Positions 1 to 7,373 of a stretch of DNA of 64,000 nucleotides are shown here, piece by piece. The translations under genes and the position numbers were made by a program. Positions within the stretch are counted from its first letter, which is position 1; every line of letters starts with the position of its first letter. The stretch is from contig JAKAKF010000224.1 in the NCBI GenBank assembly GCA_021813595.1, positions 22,455 through 86,454 of the forward strand. Reading direction: 5' to 3'. This DNA is from a bacterium. GTDB lineage: Bacteria; SZUA-79; Acidulodesulfobacterales; Acidulodesulfobacteraceae. Under the pieces are notes generated by a model. It did no database searches. It was not told the DNA's origin and worked only from the letters and a program-made list of their open reading frames with translations.

Positions 1-355
1 CGTTAAGAAGTTTCTCTATGTTCGCAATATCGGAGGCATTTTCGCCCGCATACCTTGCCGTAAAAAGCCCAGGAGCGCCCTCTAAGCACTCGACCTCAAG
101 CCCCGAATCCTCGCTGACTATAAAATCGAGATTTAATTCTGCTCTTAATTCCGGATTTTCTTCCAAAAATTTCAAATATCCTTTGACCTTAACTTTTGCG
201 TTTTCTTCGTAAGTTTCGCGGTCTTCGACTATCTCAACCCGATAACTTTTATCCAAATAAACTAAATTTAAACTTAAATCGGCAAATTTCCCCATTATAA
301 CTTCAATTTCTTGAAACTTATGGGCATTGCCCGTAGCTATAAGAACATTTGACAT
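1..355 (-). CDS. rdgB: XTP/dITP pyrophosphatase RdgB (5' part; 3' end beyond window)
   Basis: Reading the minus strand from an ATG at 355 gives 118 codons that run off the left edge, so the C-terminal part is missing. The protein opens with MSNVLIATGNAHKFQEIE, the TGNxxK substrate-binding start of the HAM1/RdgB family. It continues with an ETYEENAKVK block and SEDSGLEVECLEGAPG followed by ARYAGENA, the family's catalytic Asp region. The family hydrolyses non-canonical purine nucleoside triphosphates (dITP, XTP) to monophosphates, keeping deaminated bases out of DNA. No Shine-Dalgarno is evident before the ATG. The assignment is secure; only the length is unknown. Confidence 0.95.
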   Translation of the reverse strand, partial: MSNVLIATGNAHKFQEIEVIMGKFADLSLNLVYLDKSYRVEIVEDRETYEENAKVKVKGYLKFLEENPELRAELNLDFIVSEDSGLEVECLEGAPGLFTARYAGENASDIANIEKLLN

Positions 356-581
356 AAATTTATTATTCTGAACAATTAAATTATTTATAAACAGTGTATT
401 TTTACTGCTATCAGTTTTACTTTATCAAATATTTAGAATTTATTCAATTTTTAGGAATTTATATTCCGGCTATGATATAATGGAATAAAGATTTTTAGAT
501 AAAGGTGGGTCATGCCTAAATCTCAAAGATTTGCCGCCTGAAATTAACCGAGACAATTTCTGGTCTTACAACGATATCTCT

Positions 582-1298
582 TTATGCGGCGTCTTTGCCG
601 CCGTCCTTATTTCCGAAGAAATAAAAATAAAAAGATTTTGCGGACTGGAAGGTGTTTATTTTAAACTCCTGAAAGGAATAATGGTTGAAATGAGCGGTGG
701 TTTTCTTTTCCTTTATCTGCGACCTTAAATCTAAGGCCGTTTTTCCGTAAAAACCGGTATAACCTTTGCCTATAAAATCGCTCCTGTGCGCGTCGCTCAC
801 GCCGAGCTGAGGAAGTCCTACGGATACGTTTGCAAGGGAAGCAGCCGCATTTGAAAAAATTGAAAACGTGCTGGAATTATTAATAACTTCTATTGCATCG
901 AAATCTAACTCGTTTAAAAGTTTTCTTACCGGCTGATATCCTTTTTCCGCGTAAGAAACTAAATAATAAGGATGGGGGGCAATTGCCAGCCCCCCTTGCG
1001 AATGTATTTCGTCGATTGTTTCCTGAGCCGTCTTACCGGGTATTATCTTGTTTTCTAAAAAAAGACCTACTATATGTCCGTTTTTAGTAGATATCTCTTC
1101 GCCGATAATAACGTCGACTTCTAAAAAACTATTTTTTAACGCATATTCTTTTGCTTTAAAAGCTCCTTTAATCCTGTTGTGGTCTGTGACGGCGATTACG
1201 CCAAGCTTTCCCGCCGCCGCCTCGACGATATCTTCCGGAGAATTATTACCGTCGCTGTAACTTGTATGAATATGAGTATCCGCTTTTGAATATTTCAT
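582..1298 (-). CDS. PHP-domain phosphoesterase (TrpH/RNase AM-like)
   Basis: A 238-residue protein with the polymerase-and-histidinol-phosphatase metal-binding signature: D7, H9 and H11 in DTHIHTSYSDG, then VTDHN at 38-41, and later conserved His and Asp in APHPYY and GVSDAHR. The spacing matches small stand-alone PHP proteins such as TrpH/YciV, which hydrolyse 3',5'-bisnucleotides and trim RNA 5' ends. The substrate here cannot be told from sequence. It lies downstream of the MFS transporter on the same strand with about 80 bp between, which contains a TATAAT near 1355, so it may have its own promoter. A PHP enzyme is certain; the exact function is inferred. Confidence 0.85.
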   Translation of the reverse strand: MKYSKADTHIHTSYSDGNNSPEDIVEAAAGKLGVIAVTDHNRIKGAFKAKEYALKNSFLEVDVIIGEEISTKNGHIVGLFLENKIIPGKTAQETIDEIHSQGGLAIAPHPYYLVSYAEKGYQPVRKLLNELDFDAIEVINNSSTFSIFSNAAASLANVSVGLPQLGVSDAHRSDFIGKGYTGFYGKTALDLRSQIKEKKTTAHFNHYSFQEFKINTFQSAKSFYFYFFGNKDGGKDAA

Positions 1299-1377
1299 TG
1301 CATCAGTCGTTTAAGTTAAACGAAATTTTAATCATTTTTTTGCGATATATTTTTATTATATCATATAAAATTTAAAA

Positions 1378-2829
1378 TTAAGCTTTATGCGTCGCCGCTG
1401 ATGCCGCAACTGATATTTTGTCATCTTCTATGTATTTGTCTTCTTGTCCGACTTCTCTTAAAGACATTTCTTTAGTCTCAGGCAAAGCAAAGGTGGTAAG
1501 TATAGCGCCTAAAATCGAAATTACCGCAAGTATCAAGAATGTTCCTTTGACTTTAAAAGCGACCATTAAGAACGGAAACAAGAGCGTACCGAGGAATGCG
1601 CCGAATTTTCCGCTTCCTGCCGAAATGCCGTCGCCTAACCCTCTTATGGGAGTCGGAAATACTTCCGCCGGATAAACGAAGGTCGTTACGTTTGGTCCAA
1701 ATTCGGTAAATATATAACTCATACCGAATACCAGCATAAACACTGCCGGAATAAGTTCATATCCGCCGAAACTCGTAAAAGAAATGATAAGATAGGCAAC
1801 CGCCATACCGATAAATCCTACGGTCTGTATAAATTTCCTTCCTAATTTATCCATGCTGAATGCCGCTACCCAGTAAAACGGCGCCGCAAAAACTATAAAA
1901 ACTATCGTGGATAAAGCAAGGCCTTGGATAAAACTGCCGTGAGGCATAATAGATTTCATAACGAGCGGCCAGCTTATAGAATTTCCGTAAAAAGCCCAGT
2001 CTAACAAAAACCATGAACCCGCTGTTCCTAGAAGCCTTAAATTATTTGGATAGGTAAACATATCCGTCCATTTTGTTTTTAATTTGACGCCGTTTCCATT
2101 TTCGGATTTTTTTGGTTCGGCGGCTACTATTTTAGAACCGGTTATATCGTTAATAGCAGCAACCGTTCCCGAAACATCCCCTTTTGCACTTAGGCTGTAA
2201 TAAGGCGTCTCTTTAATCTTTCTTCTTAAATATATTACGCTTGCGGCAGGTATAGCGCCTAAGCCGAGCAATATTCTCCATGCCATATCGTGCGGTACTC
2301 CAAGCATTATAATAAGAATAGCCACCATAGGACCGACTACCAATCCTATTCCTTGAAGAGAAAAAACCATGGAGACTAATTTTCCCCTGTCTTTCCTGTT
2401 TGAATATTCGCTCATTATTATCGCGCTTATCGGATAGTCGCCGCCGATTCCGATACCTAAAACTATCCTCCATATTATAAGCTGGGTAATATCCTGTGAA
2501 AAAGCGGAACCTATAGCTCCTATCGTTAAGATTAAAACTTCCAAGCCGTAAATAGCTTTTCTGCCGAAAATATCCGAAACCCTTCCAAAAATATATGCTC
2601 CAAGCGCCGCAGCAATTAAAGACGAACTTCCCAGCAGCGCAATTTCCGGCGTCGTTAAGTGCCATATCGGAGTAAGCAGAGCAATAACGACCCCGATTAT
2701 GAAAAGGTCGTAAGCATCCGTAAAAAAACCCATTCCGGCCGTAAACATCGTCCTGAAATGATGCCTTACAAGGTCGATGTCGTCAACCTTATTAAGCAGG
2801 TTATTCCTTAAATCTTTAGCAGATTCCAT
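1378..2829 (-). CDS. MFS transporter, phosphate:H+ symporter (PHS)-like
   Basis: A 483-residue membrane protein with about 12 hydrophobic segments split by a hydrophilic central loop (roughly 205-250). The N-terminus has GMGFFTDAYDLFIIGVV, typical of the PHS branch (TC 2.A.1.9). It also has the MFS signature GRVSDIFGRK and the GIGIGGDYPISAIIMSEY block, which PHS phosphate permeases share. The C-terminal half carries AEVFPTPIRGLGDGISA and ends in a short cytoplasmic tail. A strong AGGAGGA lies just upstream of the ATG. Phosphate is the likely substrate, supported by Pho-box-like repeats in the promoter, but related PHS/sugar-porter branches carry other anions or organic acids, so the substrate is inferred. 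Confidence 0.85.
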   Translation of the reverse strand: MESAKDLRNNLLNKVDDIDLVRHHFRTMFTAGMGFFTDAYDLFIIGVVIALLTPIWHLTTPEIALLGSSSLIAAALGAYIFGRVSDIFGRKAIYGLEVLILTIGAIGSAFSQDITQLIIWRIVLGIGIGGDYPISAIIMSEYSNRKDRGKLVSMVFSLQGIGLVVGPMVAILIIMLGVPHDMAWRILLGLGAIPAASVIYLRRKIKETPYYSLSAKGDVSGTVAAINDITGSKIVAAEPKKSENGNGVKLKTKWTDMFTYPNNLRLLGTAGSWFLLDWAFYGNSISWPLVMKSIMPHGSFIQGLALSTIVFIVFAAPFYWVAAFSMDKLGRKFIQTVGFIGMAVAYLIISFTSFGGYELIPAVFMLVFGMSYIFTEFGPNVTTFVYPAEVFPTPIRGLGDGISAGSGKFGAFLGTLLFPFLMVAFKVKGTFLILAVISILGAILTTFALPETKEMSLREVGQEDKYIEDDKISVAASAATHKA

Positions 2830-2889
2830 TAATAATTCCTCCTCTTAAATTAAACTGAATAAACAACCTTAATTTTATTATTAATTAAA

Positions 2890-2944
2890 ATTCTATCAAA
2901 CTAATGTTACAATTTTATGACGTTTCTGTTAAATTTTTGTAACA
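2890..2944 (-). promoter_or_regulatory. Pho-box-like promoter of the MFS transporter
   Basis: On the minus strand four 7-mers (TGTTACA, TTTAACA, CGTCATA, TGTAACA) lie at 2944-2905, each separated by exactly 4 bp, giving an 11-bp period. Nine bp further down is TAGAAT (2895-2890), a good -10 box, with the start codon at 2829. Tandem 11-bp-spaced repeats ending about 10 bp before the -10 are the layout of PhoB/PhoP-activated promoters. The repeats resemble both the enterobacterial (TGTCATA) and Bacillus (TTAACA) forms. Which regulator binds is inference. Confidence 0.55.
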
Positions 2945-2985
2945 TTTAAAAATGAGGACATATTTATTTAACTTTTCACGATATA

Positions 2986-3374
2986 ATGTGGGGTGAGAAC
3001 GAAAATATTTTTTACGAATCCGTAATGAACAGAGTTATGGGTGTTTGCTATGATTTAAGACACGCTTTAATGGGCGATAGAGACATTGAATTTGTCGATA
3101 ACGGTATGGATTATGATAAAATGAAATGGTTTTTAAAGTATGTTCCGATAAAAACGTGTATTACAGGATAGAAATATTATGGCCAGAATTGTTATTCGTT
3201 ATGATATCGCTTAACGATTTCGTAAAACTTTATGCCTTAAAAAAATCTAAAATGAGATACGATGCTATGCTTTATAAAGAAAATATTTGGGATTCGGCTA
3301 TTGGTAAAACAGTAAGATGTGAAGCAATTTACTTAATACTAATCCGGCTCTTTGGCGGCATTAATTCCGAATAG
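2986..3374 (+). pseudogene. Decayed, frameshifted small gene (DUF6904-like)
   Basis: Two overlapping frames look like one broken protein. The first (2986-3171) reads VMGVCYDLRHALMGDRD and continues to a DNGMDYDKMKW block. Its frame remains open upstream to a TGA at 2953 without another ATG, reading IYLTFHDIM, which looks like lost N-terminus. The second frame (3126-3374) picks up at SDKNVYYRIEILWPELL and runs to IRLFGGINSE. A frame change near 3126-3150 would join them. From memory the joined sequence resembles a small uncharacterised family (DUF6904); that name is tentative. No Shine-Dalgarno is present. A sequencing error could explain the frameshift but not the absent N-terminus. Confidence 0.5.
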
Positions 3375-3413
3375 GCTTTAGCAAAAATGTTGCCTGATTT
3401 ATTGAAATAAATT

Positions 3414-3442
3414 TTGACATTTCCTAAAATATACTGTAAAAT
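3414..3442 (+). promoter_or_regulatory. Near-leaderless promoter of the DUF4143 ATPase
   Basis: TTGACA (3414-3419), a 17-bp spacer and TAAAAT (3437-3442) form a near-consensus sigma-70 promoter. Transcription would start at about 3449, two bases before the ATG at 3451. No Shine-Dalgarno exists, so the mRNA is probably leaderless. Confidence 0.65.
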
Positions 3443-3450
3443 TTAAGATT

Positions 3451-4713
3451 ATGAGCGAAAATTTACAGTATTTTAGAGCGATATACAATTTTCTGCCTTC
3501 CGAAAAAGAAAGAAAAATCGTCTTAATAACCGGCGCTCGTCAGACCGGAAAAACCACTCTTGCAAAAAATAAATACAATACGTTGCGTTATATCAATCTG
3601 GATTCTCCGGAAATACGGGACGGCATTTCGCAGATTACGGCCTCAAACTGGCATAAAGATATAGGCAAAGCTATACTTGACGAAGCGCAGAAAGAACCTT
3701 CGCTGTTCGAAAAGGTTAAATATGCCTATGACGGAGGAAATCTCAATTTTCAAGTAATTCTCGGTTCAAGCCAAATTCTTTTATTGAAAAAGATAAGGGA
3801 ATCGCTTGCGGGAAGAATATCGCTTTATGAACTGTGGCCTTTAATGATGTCCGAGATATATGCCGGACCAGGAGCTAAAATTATTAAACCGCCTCTTATA
3901 GACCGCATCTTTGAGGAAGAAGATTTTCAAAAGCTTATGGAAAGTCTTCCATCTGTTTTAATAGGCGAAGAAGATATAAAATTAAAAGAAGCTCAGGAAC
4001 ACTTATTAAGATGGGGCGGAATGCCGTTCCTTTTAAGTATTAATAATGCATATGAAAGGCAAAAATGGCTCAGAGATTATACTTATACATATTTAGAAAG
4101 AGATCTTGCAGATTTATCAAGGATTGAAGATTTGGAACCTTTTAAAAAATTTCAAACAATATCGGCTTTAAGAAATGCAAAACTCCTCAATTATTCCGAA
4201 CTGGCTCGAGATGTCGGTATAAGCGTAGATACATCAAAGAGATATTTAGAATATCTGAAAATATCTTATCAAACTATACTGCTTCAACCTTACGGAACTA
4301 ATATAACGAGTTCGGCTGTAAAAACCCCGAAGATTTACTGGCTTGACATTGGTTTATTAAGGCAGATGACGGGCTTTTGGGGCGACGTGATTTCCGGTGA
4401 TATATTTGAAACTTTGGTAATTTCCGAAATCTACAAATGGATAAAAACAATGCAGAAACCTGTCTCAATGTATTTTTATAGAACCCGCTCAGGATTAGAA
4501 CTTGATATTCTTTTGAAAATAAATGAAAGAATAATAGGGATTGAAATCAAAAATCGCAGTACGGTAACCCCTTCCGATTTAAGACCTATGAAAGCCGTAG
4601 CTGACGGTCTCGGCAAATTATGGAGCGGCGGTATTTTAGTTTATAACGGCGACAGAATAGGCAAGATTGCAGAACCGGATATCTGGATGATACCGTCAAG
4701 GCGGCTGTTTTAA
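3451..4713 (+). CDS. AAA ATPase with C-terminal DUF4143 domain
   Basis: A 420-residue protein of the common AAA_14/DUF4143 type. Walker A is GARQTGKT (residues 28-35). Walker B is AILDEAQ (about 93-99), and an SSQILLL sensor-like stretch follows. The C-terminal half has a helical winged segment (about 235-270, LARDVGISVDTSKRYLEYL), then SGLELDILLKI with GIEIKN, which looks like the D...ExK core of a PD-(D/E)xK fold. The physiological role of this abundant family is unknown; it is frequent in genomically mobile regions. The gene stands alone beside a decayed gene, which fits an accessory island. Confidence 0.85.
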   Translation: MSENLQYFRAIYNFLPSEKERKIVLITGARQTGKTTLAKNKYNTLRYINLDSPEIRDGISQITASNWHKDIGKAILDEAQKEPSLFEKVKYAYDGGNLNFQVILGSSQILLLKKIRESLAGRISLYELWPLMMSEIYAGPGAKIIKPPLIDRIFEEEDFQKLMESLPSVLIGEEDIKLKEAQEHLLRWGGMPFLLSINNAYERQKWLRDYTYTYLERDLADLSRIEDLEPFKKFQTISALRNAKLLNYSELARDVGISVDTSKRYLEYLKISYQTILLQPYGTNITSSAVKTPKIYWLDIGLLRQMTGFWGDVISGDIFETLVISEIYKWIKTMQKPVSMYFYRTRSGLELDILLKINERIIGIEIKNRSTVTPSDLRPMKAVADGLGKLWSGGILVYNGDRIGKIAEPDIWMIPSRRLF

Positions 4714-4761
4714 AAAAACATATTTGCTGATTCAGGGCAGTAAAATAACTCCGTTACAATA

Positions 4762-4787
4762 TTTAGGTAAATTATTAACTACCTAAA
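4762..4787. repeat. 8-bp inverted repeat downstream of the ATPase gene
   Basis: TTTAGGTA at 4762-4769 pairs perfectly with TACCTAAA at 4780-4787 across a 10-nt A/T-rich loop. It lies about 50 bp after the ATPase stop, between two convergent genes. There is no U-run, so an intrinsic terminator is only possible. Confidence 0.35.
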
Positions 4788-4880
4788 GGATAAGCTGTTC
4801 TGCGTCATGCGCGTTGTCAGGATTTTGCTTTTGATAATTTAAAGCAGTTTGCTTTATTCAGCATGCTCATTAATGTTGAA

Positions 4881-5501
4881 TTAACGTCCATTGCGTTTGC
4901 GCCTAAAACGCCGGATAATCTTTCTCTGATGCATAATCCTGCGATGTTGGTTAATTATTCTGCGGCGCTGAAATCTGTTTATCATTCTTTGACGAAATAT
5001 CCGCCTCATTTTTTCTTTATAAAAGGGATGTGTCGCATAAAACCGGGGGGCGTAAGCGCGCCACGCTCTATAATGCCTGAGATACATATGATGCCTTGCC
5101 CACCAGCCCGGATGATATTCGCGGTACCATGGAGCGACATGAAGCCTCCACCAAAAAAAATACGGCTTATACATAACTACGGGGGGCGGAGGACCGTAAA
5201 CTAAAGGAACGGGCAGAACCATTGCCGGAGTTAACGGAAACCACGGCCCCGAATAAACGCTTGCATAAACCCATCCTCCGTTATACCACCTGTAATAAAA
5301 TCCGTTATAGCCGTAAATATAACTCTGGAAAGAAGGAGCGTAATAAGCGTTAAGCCCCTGTCCGAAAGAAAAAGCAAAGTTAGGCGTCGAGATGCCGATG
5401 AATACACCCGCCTGAGCCGGCTTTGAGTTTGTAAAAACGTATGCGCCGGACGCGGTTACAAAAAATACAGCAAATAATAAGTAAACGATAAAGCGTTTCA
5501 T
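4881..5501 (-). CDS. Secreted basic, Tyr/Trp/Arg-rich protein of unknown function
   Basis: The start is taken at 5501 (MKRFIVYLLFAVFFV) because TGAGG lies 6 nt upstream of it; an in-frame ATG at 5513 overlaps that Shine-Dalgarno. The 206-residue protein has a clear signal peptide (1 to about 30, ending near PAQA). The mature part is an aromatic region rich in Tyr, Trp, Gly and Pro with PxP stretches (about 70-130), followed by a very basic tail of Arg, Lys, His and Ile (about 150-206). It resembles in composition the periplasmic YXWGXW/PXPV-repeat proteins common in Deltaproteobacteria, but I do not recognise a family. It may bind the cell surface or polyanions; that is inference. Confidence 0.7.
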   Translation of the reverse strand: MKRFIVYLLFAVFFVTASGAYVFTNSKPAQAGVFIGISTPNFAFSFGQGLNAYYAPSFQSYIYGYNGFYYRWYNGGWVYASVYSGPWFPLTPAMVLPVPLVYGPPPPVVMYKPYFFWWRLHVAPWYREYHPGWWARHHMYLRHYRAWRAYAPRFYATHPFYKEKMRRIFRQRMINRFQRRRIINQHRRIMHQRKIIRRFRRKRNGR

Positions 5502-5872
5502 GATATACCTCATTTTAAATTATACTCTAAATATAGTATTTCAACTTTATAATTTCTATATTATATTTCTTAAAATATAAAAATTCAAACTCAAGGAAAA
5601 CCAAAAATTGCAGATATATTTATTATACTTTATCAAAGGAATATTAATAAAAAATAAATGTTTTATAAACGAAAATATATTTTTTTTACGCAATAAAACT
5701 ATAAAAATAAAAATTTAATCGTTTACGCAATATTTATTTTAAATTAACATTAATACGATATAATTATTTCATGAATAATTTTAGCCGTTTCATTTAAATA
5801 TTGCCAGTCGAAATTATTCATTTATTTTTAATTTAATTTTATTTAACTTTTAATTTAAAGGAGAGATTTAAA
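5502..5872. other. Gene-free AT-rich intergenic region between divergent secreted-protein genes
   Basis: About 370 bp of very AT-rich DNA separate the minus-strand basic secreted protein from the plus-strand CpxP-like gene, so both promoters must lie here. On the plus strand a TATAAT is at 5759-5764, followed by a long inverted repeat (5771-5821). I see no credible ORF or RNA gene. Confidence 0.5.
5771..5821 (+). promoter_or_regulatory. 11-bp inverted repeat in the leader of the CpxP-like gene
   Basis: ATGAATAATTT (5771-5781) is perfectly complementary to AAATTATTCAT (5811-5821), with 29 nt between. A TATAAT box ends 7 bp before the left arm, so the repeat would sit at the very 5' end of a roughly 100-nt leader. 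It could form an mRNA hairpin or be an operator pair. Confidence 0.35.
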
Positions 5873-6421
5873 ATGAAAAAGTCTAAATTTTTTTTCCTGT
5901 TTATGTTTTTGTTGGCATTTATTTTTACGGGAACGTATTTTGCGGGAAAAGCTTTTGCGTTTCAAGGCATGCAAAATCACAATTTTATGGGGCATAAATT
6001 TATGCGCCGCGGTAAAATGAATATGTGGATGAGAATAGGAATGTTTAATGTTTTTATGCTCAAAAAGAAATTGCATTTAAATCAAAATCAGTTTCATCAA
6101 ATTATGCTGTTTAAACGCCAGGAATTTAAAGCTTTCAAATCAAATATGGGAAACTTTGGAAATCCGCTGCTTGCGGCAATGAAATCCGGCACGTTCGACA
6201 AAAGCGTTTTCGTATCCGGTATTACGAATAAAGTTAAAAATATGGCCGAAATTAAAGCAAACTTTTTTCAAAAATTCTTCAGCGTTTTAACGCCGAAACA
6301 GAGAAATAAATTTGTGCAAATGATGAAGAACAGAATTTTAGGTAAAATTAAACGTCTTGAGTTTATGAAAAAAATGTTGAACAAAAAAATTAAGGCAATG
6401 AAAGAAAATATGTCCGAATAA
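5873..6421 (+). CDS. CpxP/Spy/ZraP-like periplasmic protein
   Basis: A 182-residue exported protein with a signal peptide (1-29, ending AFA) and a good AAGGAGAG ribosome binding site. Two LTxxQ-like motifs typical of the CpxP/Spy superfamily are present: LHLNQNQF (67-74) and LTPKQRNKF (139-147). The mature protein is helical and strongly basic. Its N-terminus (33-53) is rich in Met and His (M33, H36, M39, H41, M44, M49, M51, M53), as in metal-handling members such as ZraP. Family members are periplasmic chaperones or sensors that repress or tune a two-component system. A regulator/kinase pair follows 250 bp downstream on the same strand. Confidence 0.8.
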   Translation: MKKSKFFFLFMFLLAFIFTGTYFAGKAFAFQGMQNHNFMGHKFMRRGKMNMWMRIGMFNVFMLKKKLHLNQNQFHQIMLFKRQEFKAFKSNMGNFGNPLLAAMKSGTFDKSVFVSGITNKVKNMAEIKANFFQKFFSVLTPKQRNKFVQMMKNRILGKIKRLEFMKKMLNKKIKAMKENMSE

Positions 6422-6494
6422 TATCTCTTTATTGAATATCGATTGGTATTATTAGTATTAATCGGCATCCGGAACGGTTAATTTTAAATTCTGC

Positions 6495-6545
6495 GAAGCG
6501 GCTGCGTTATTTGCTATCATTATATTAATTTAATGCGGCCGCTTC
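6495..6545 (+). terminator. Strong stem-loop after the CpxP-like gene
   Basis: GAAGCGGCTGCGTTA (6495-6509) pairs with TAATGCGGCCGCTTC (6531-6545) over 15 bp including two G-U pairs, with a 21-nt loop. It is followed by a moderately T-rich stretch (TCTTATTTAT). It stands 74 bp after the stop codon and most likely ends that transcript before the regulator promoter; the U-tract is weak. Confidence 0.55.
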
Positions 6546-6628
6546 CGCCGTCTTATTTATCAAATTAATATAGTAATGCAATTTAATTCGATATTTATTA
6601 TATTATATCCTTTAAGGCAAGCTAAATT

Positions 6629-6657
6629 TTAACAATTTTTTTTATTTTAAATACTAT
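6629..6657 (+). promoter_or_regulatory. Near-leaderless promoter of the response regulator
   Basis: TTAACA (6629-6634), 17 bp, TACTAT (6652-6657). Initiation near 6664 would leave about 5 nt before the ATG at 6669, and no Shine-Dalgarno is present. Confidence 0.5.
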
Positions 6658-6668
6658 CATTAAATATT

Positions 6669-7373
6669 ATGACAAAAGTTATAATGATTGAAGACGACAA
6701 AGAAATCGCAGAACTCTTAAAAGAATATCTTTATAAATTTAATGTAGAACTGGTAAACTTTGAAACGGCGGAAGGCGGACTTAACGCTTTAAAAGAGAAC
6801 GCAGACGGCTTTGACCTTTTAATTTTAGACCTGACGTTACCGGACTCCGACGGATTAGAAGTATGCAAATCGGTTTCGCAGTTATACGGTCTTCCGATAA
6901 TTATTTCTTCGGCAAGGGGCGATTATTCCGACATAGTAACGGGACTTGAAATAGGTGCCGACGATTACGTCGCAAAGCCCTACAATCCGCGAGAGCTTGT
7001 CGCGAGAATCAGAGCGGTAATCAGAAGAAAAGCGTCTAATAAAAGCAATTTTACCGGCAATAATGAGGTTGATACCGGCGGCGGCTTTGAAATAGACGAA
7101 AACAAAATGCTTATTAAAAAAAACGGAAAAACCGTCGACTTAACCTCAGCGGAATATGAACTTTTTTTGCTTTTATATAAAAATAAAGGAAACGTTATTA
7201 CTAGGGACTATATTTTGGAAAACATTAAAACTATGAGCTATGAAAGCATAGACAGGACGGTAGACGTTTTGATAGGAAGAATAAGAAAAAAAATAGGGGA
7301 TGACCCGCGAAATCCAAAATACATTAAGTCCATAAGGGGTTACGGATATAAATTTTACTCCGATGAAAATTAA
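6669..7373 (+). CDS. OmpR/PhoB-family response regulator
   Basis: A 234-residue two-domain regulator. The receiver domain (1 to about 120) has the acidic pair D9/D10, the phospho-acceptor D54 in ILDLTLPDSDG, S80/S81 and K103 in VAKPY. The C-terminal winged helix (about 140-232) contains LTSAEYELFLLLYKNKGNVITRDYI and ends with the SIRGYGYKF signature. It overlaps the kinase gene downstream by 11 bp, so the two are translationally coupled. With the CpxP-like gene upstream it is probably the envelope-stress or metal/acid regulator of that gene. The exact signal is unknown; the layout parallels cpxP-cpxR-cpxA and the Helicobacter ArsRS system. Confidence 0.93.
   Translation: MTKVIMIEDDKEIAELLKEYLYKFNVELVNFETAEGGLNALKENADGFDLLILDLTLPDSDGLEVCKSVSQLYGLPIIISSARGDYSDIVTGLEIGADDYVAKPYNPRELVARIRAVIRRKASNKSNFTGNNEVDTGGGFEIDENKMLIKKNGKTVDLTSAEYELFLLLYKNKGNVITRDYILENIKTMSYESIDRTVDVLIGRIRKKIGDDPRNPKYIKSIRGYGYKFYSDEN

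Noticed and set aside
512..541. A nine-codon mini-ORF (ATG at 512, with AAAGGTGGG upstream) just after a TATAAT at 476-481
   Set aside because: Too short to support. It ends in TGA and its continuation is antisense to the PHP gene. It may be a transposase remnant but nothing confirms this.
4863..5204. A plus-strand open frame of 113 codons
   Set aside because: It is antisense to the secreted basic protein gene. Its composition reflects the opposite frame, and the minus gene has a signal peptide and SD.
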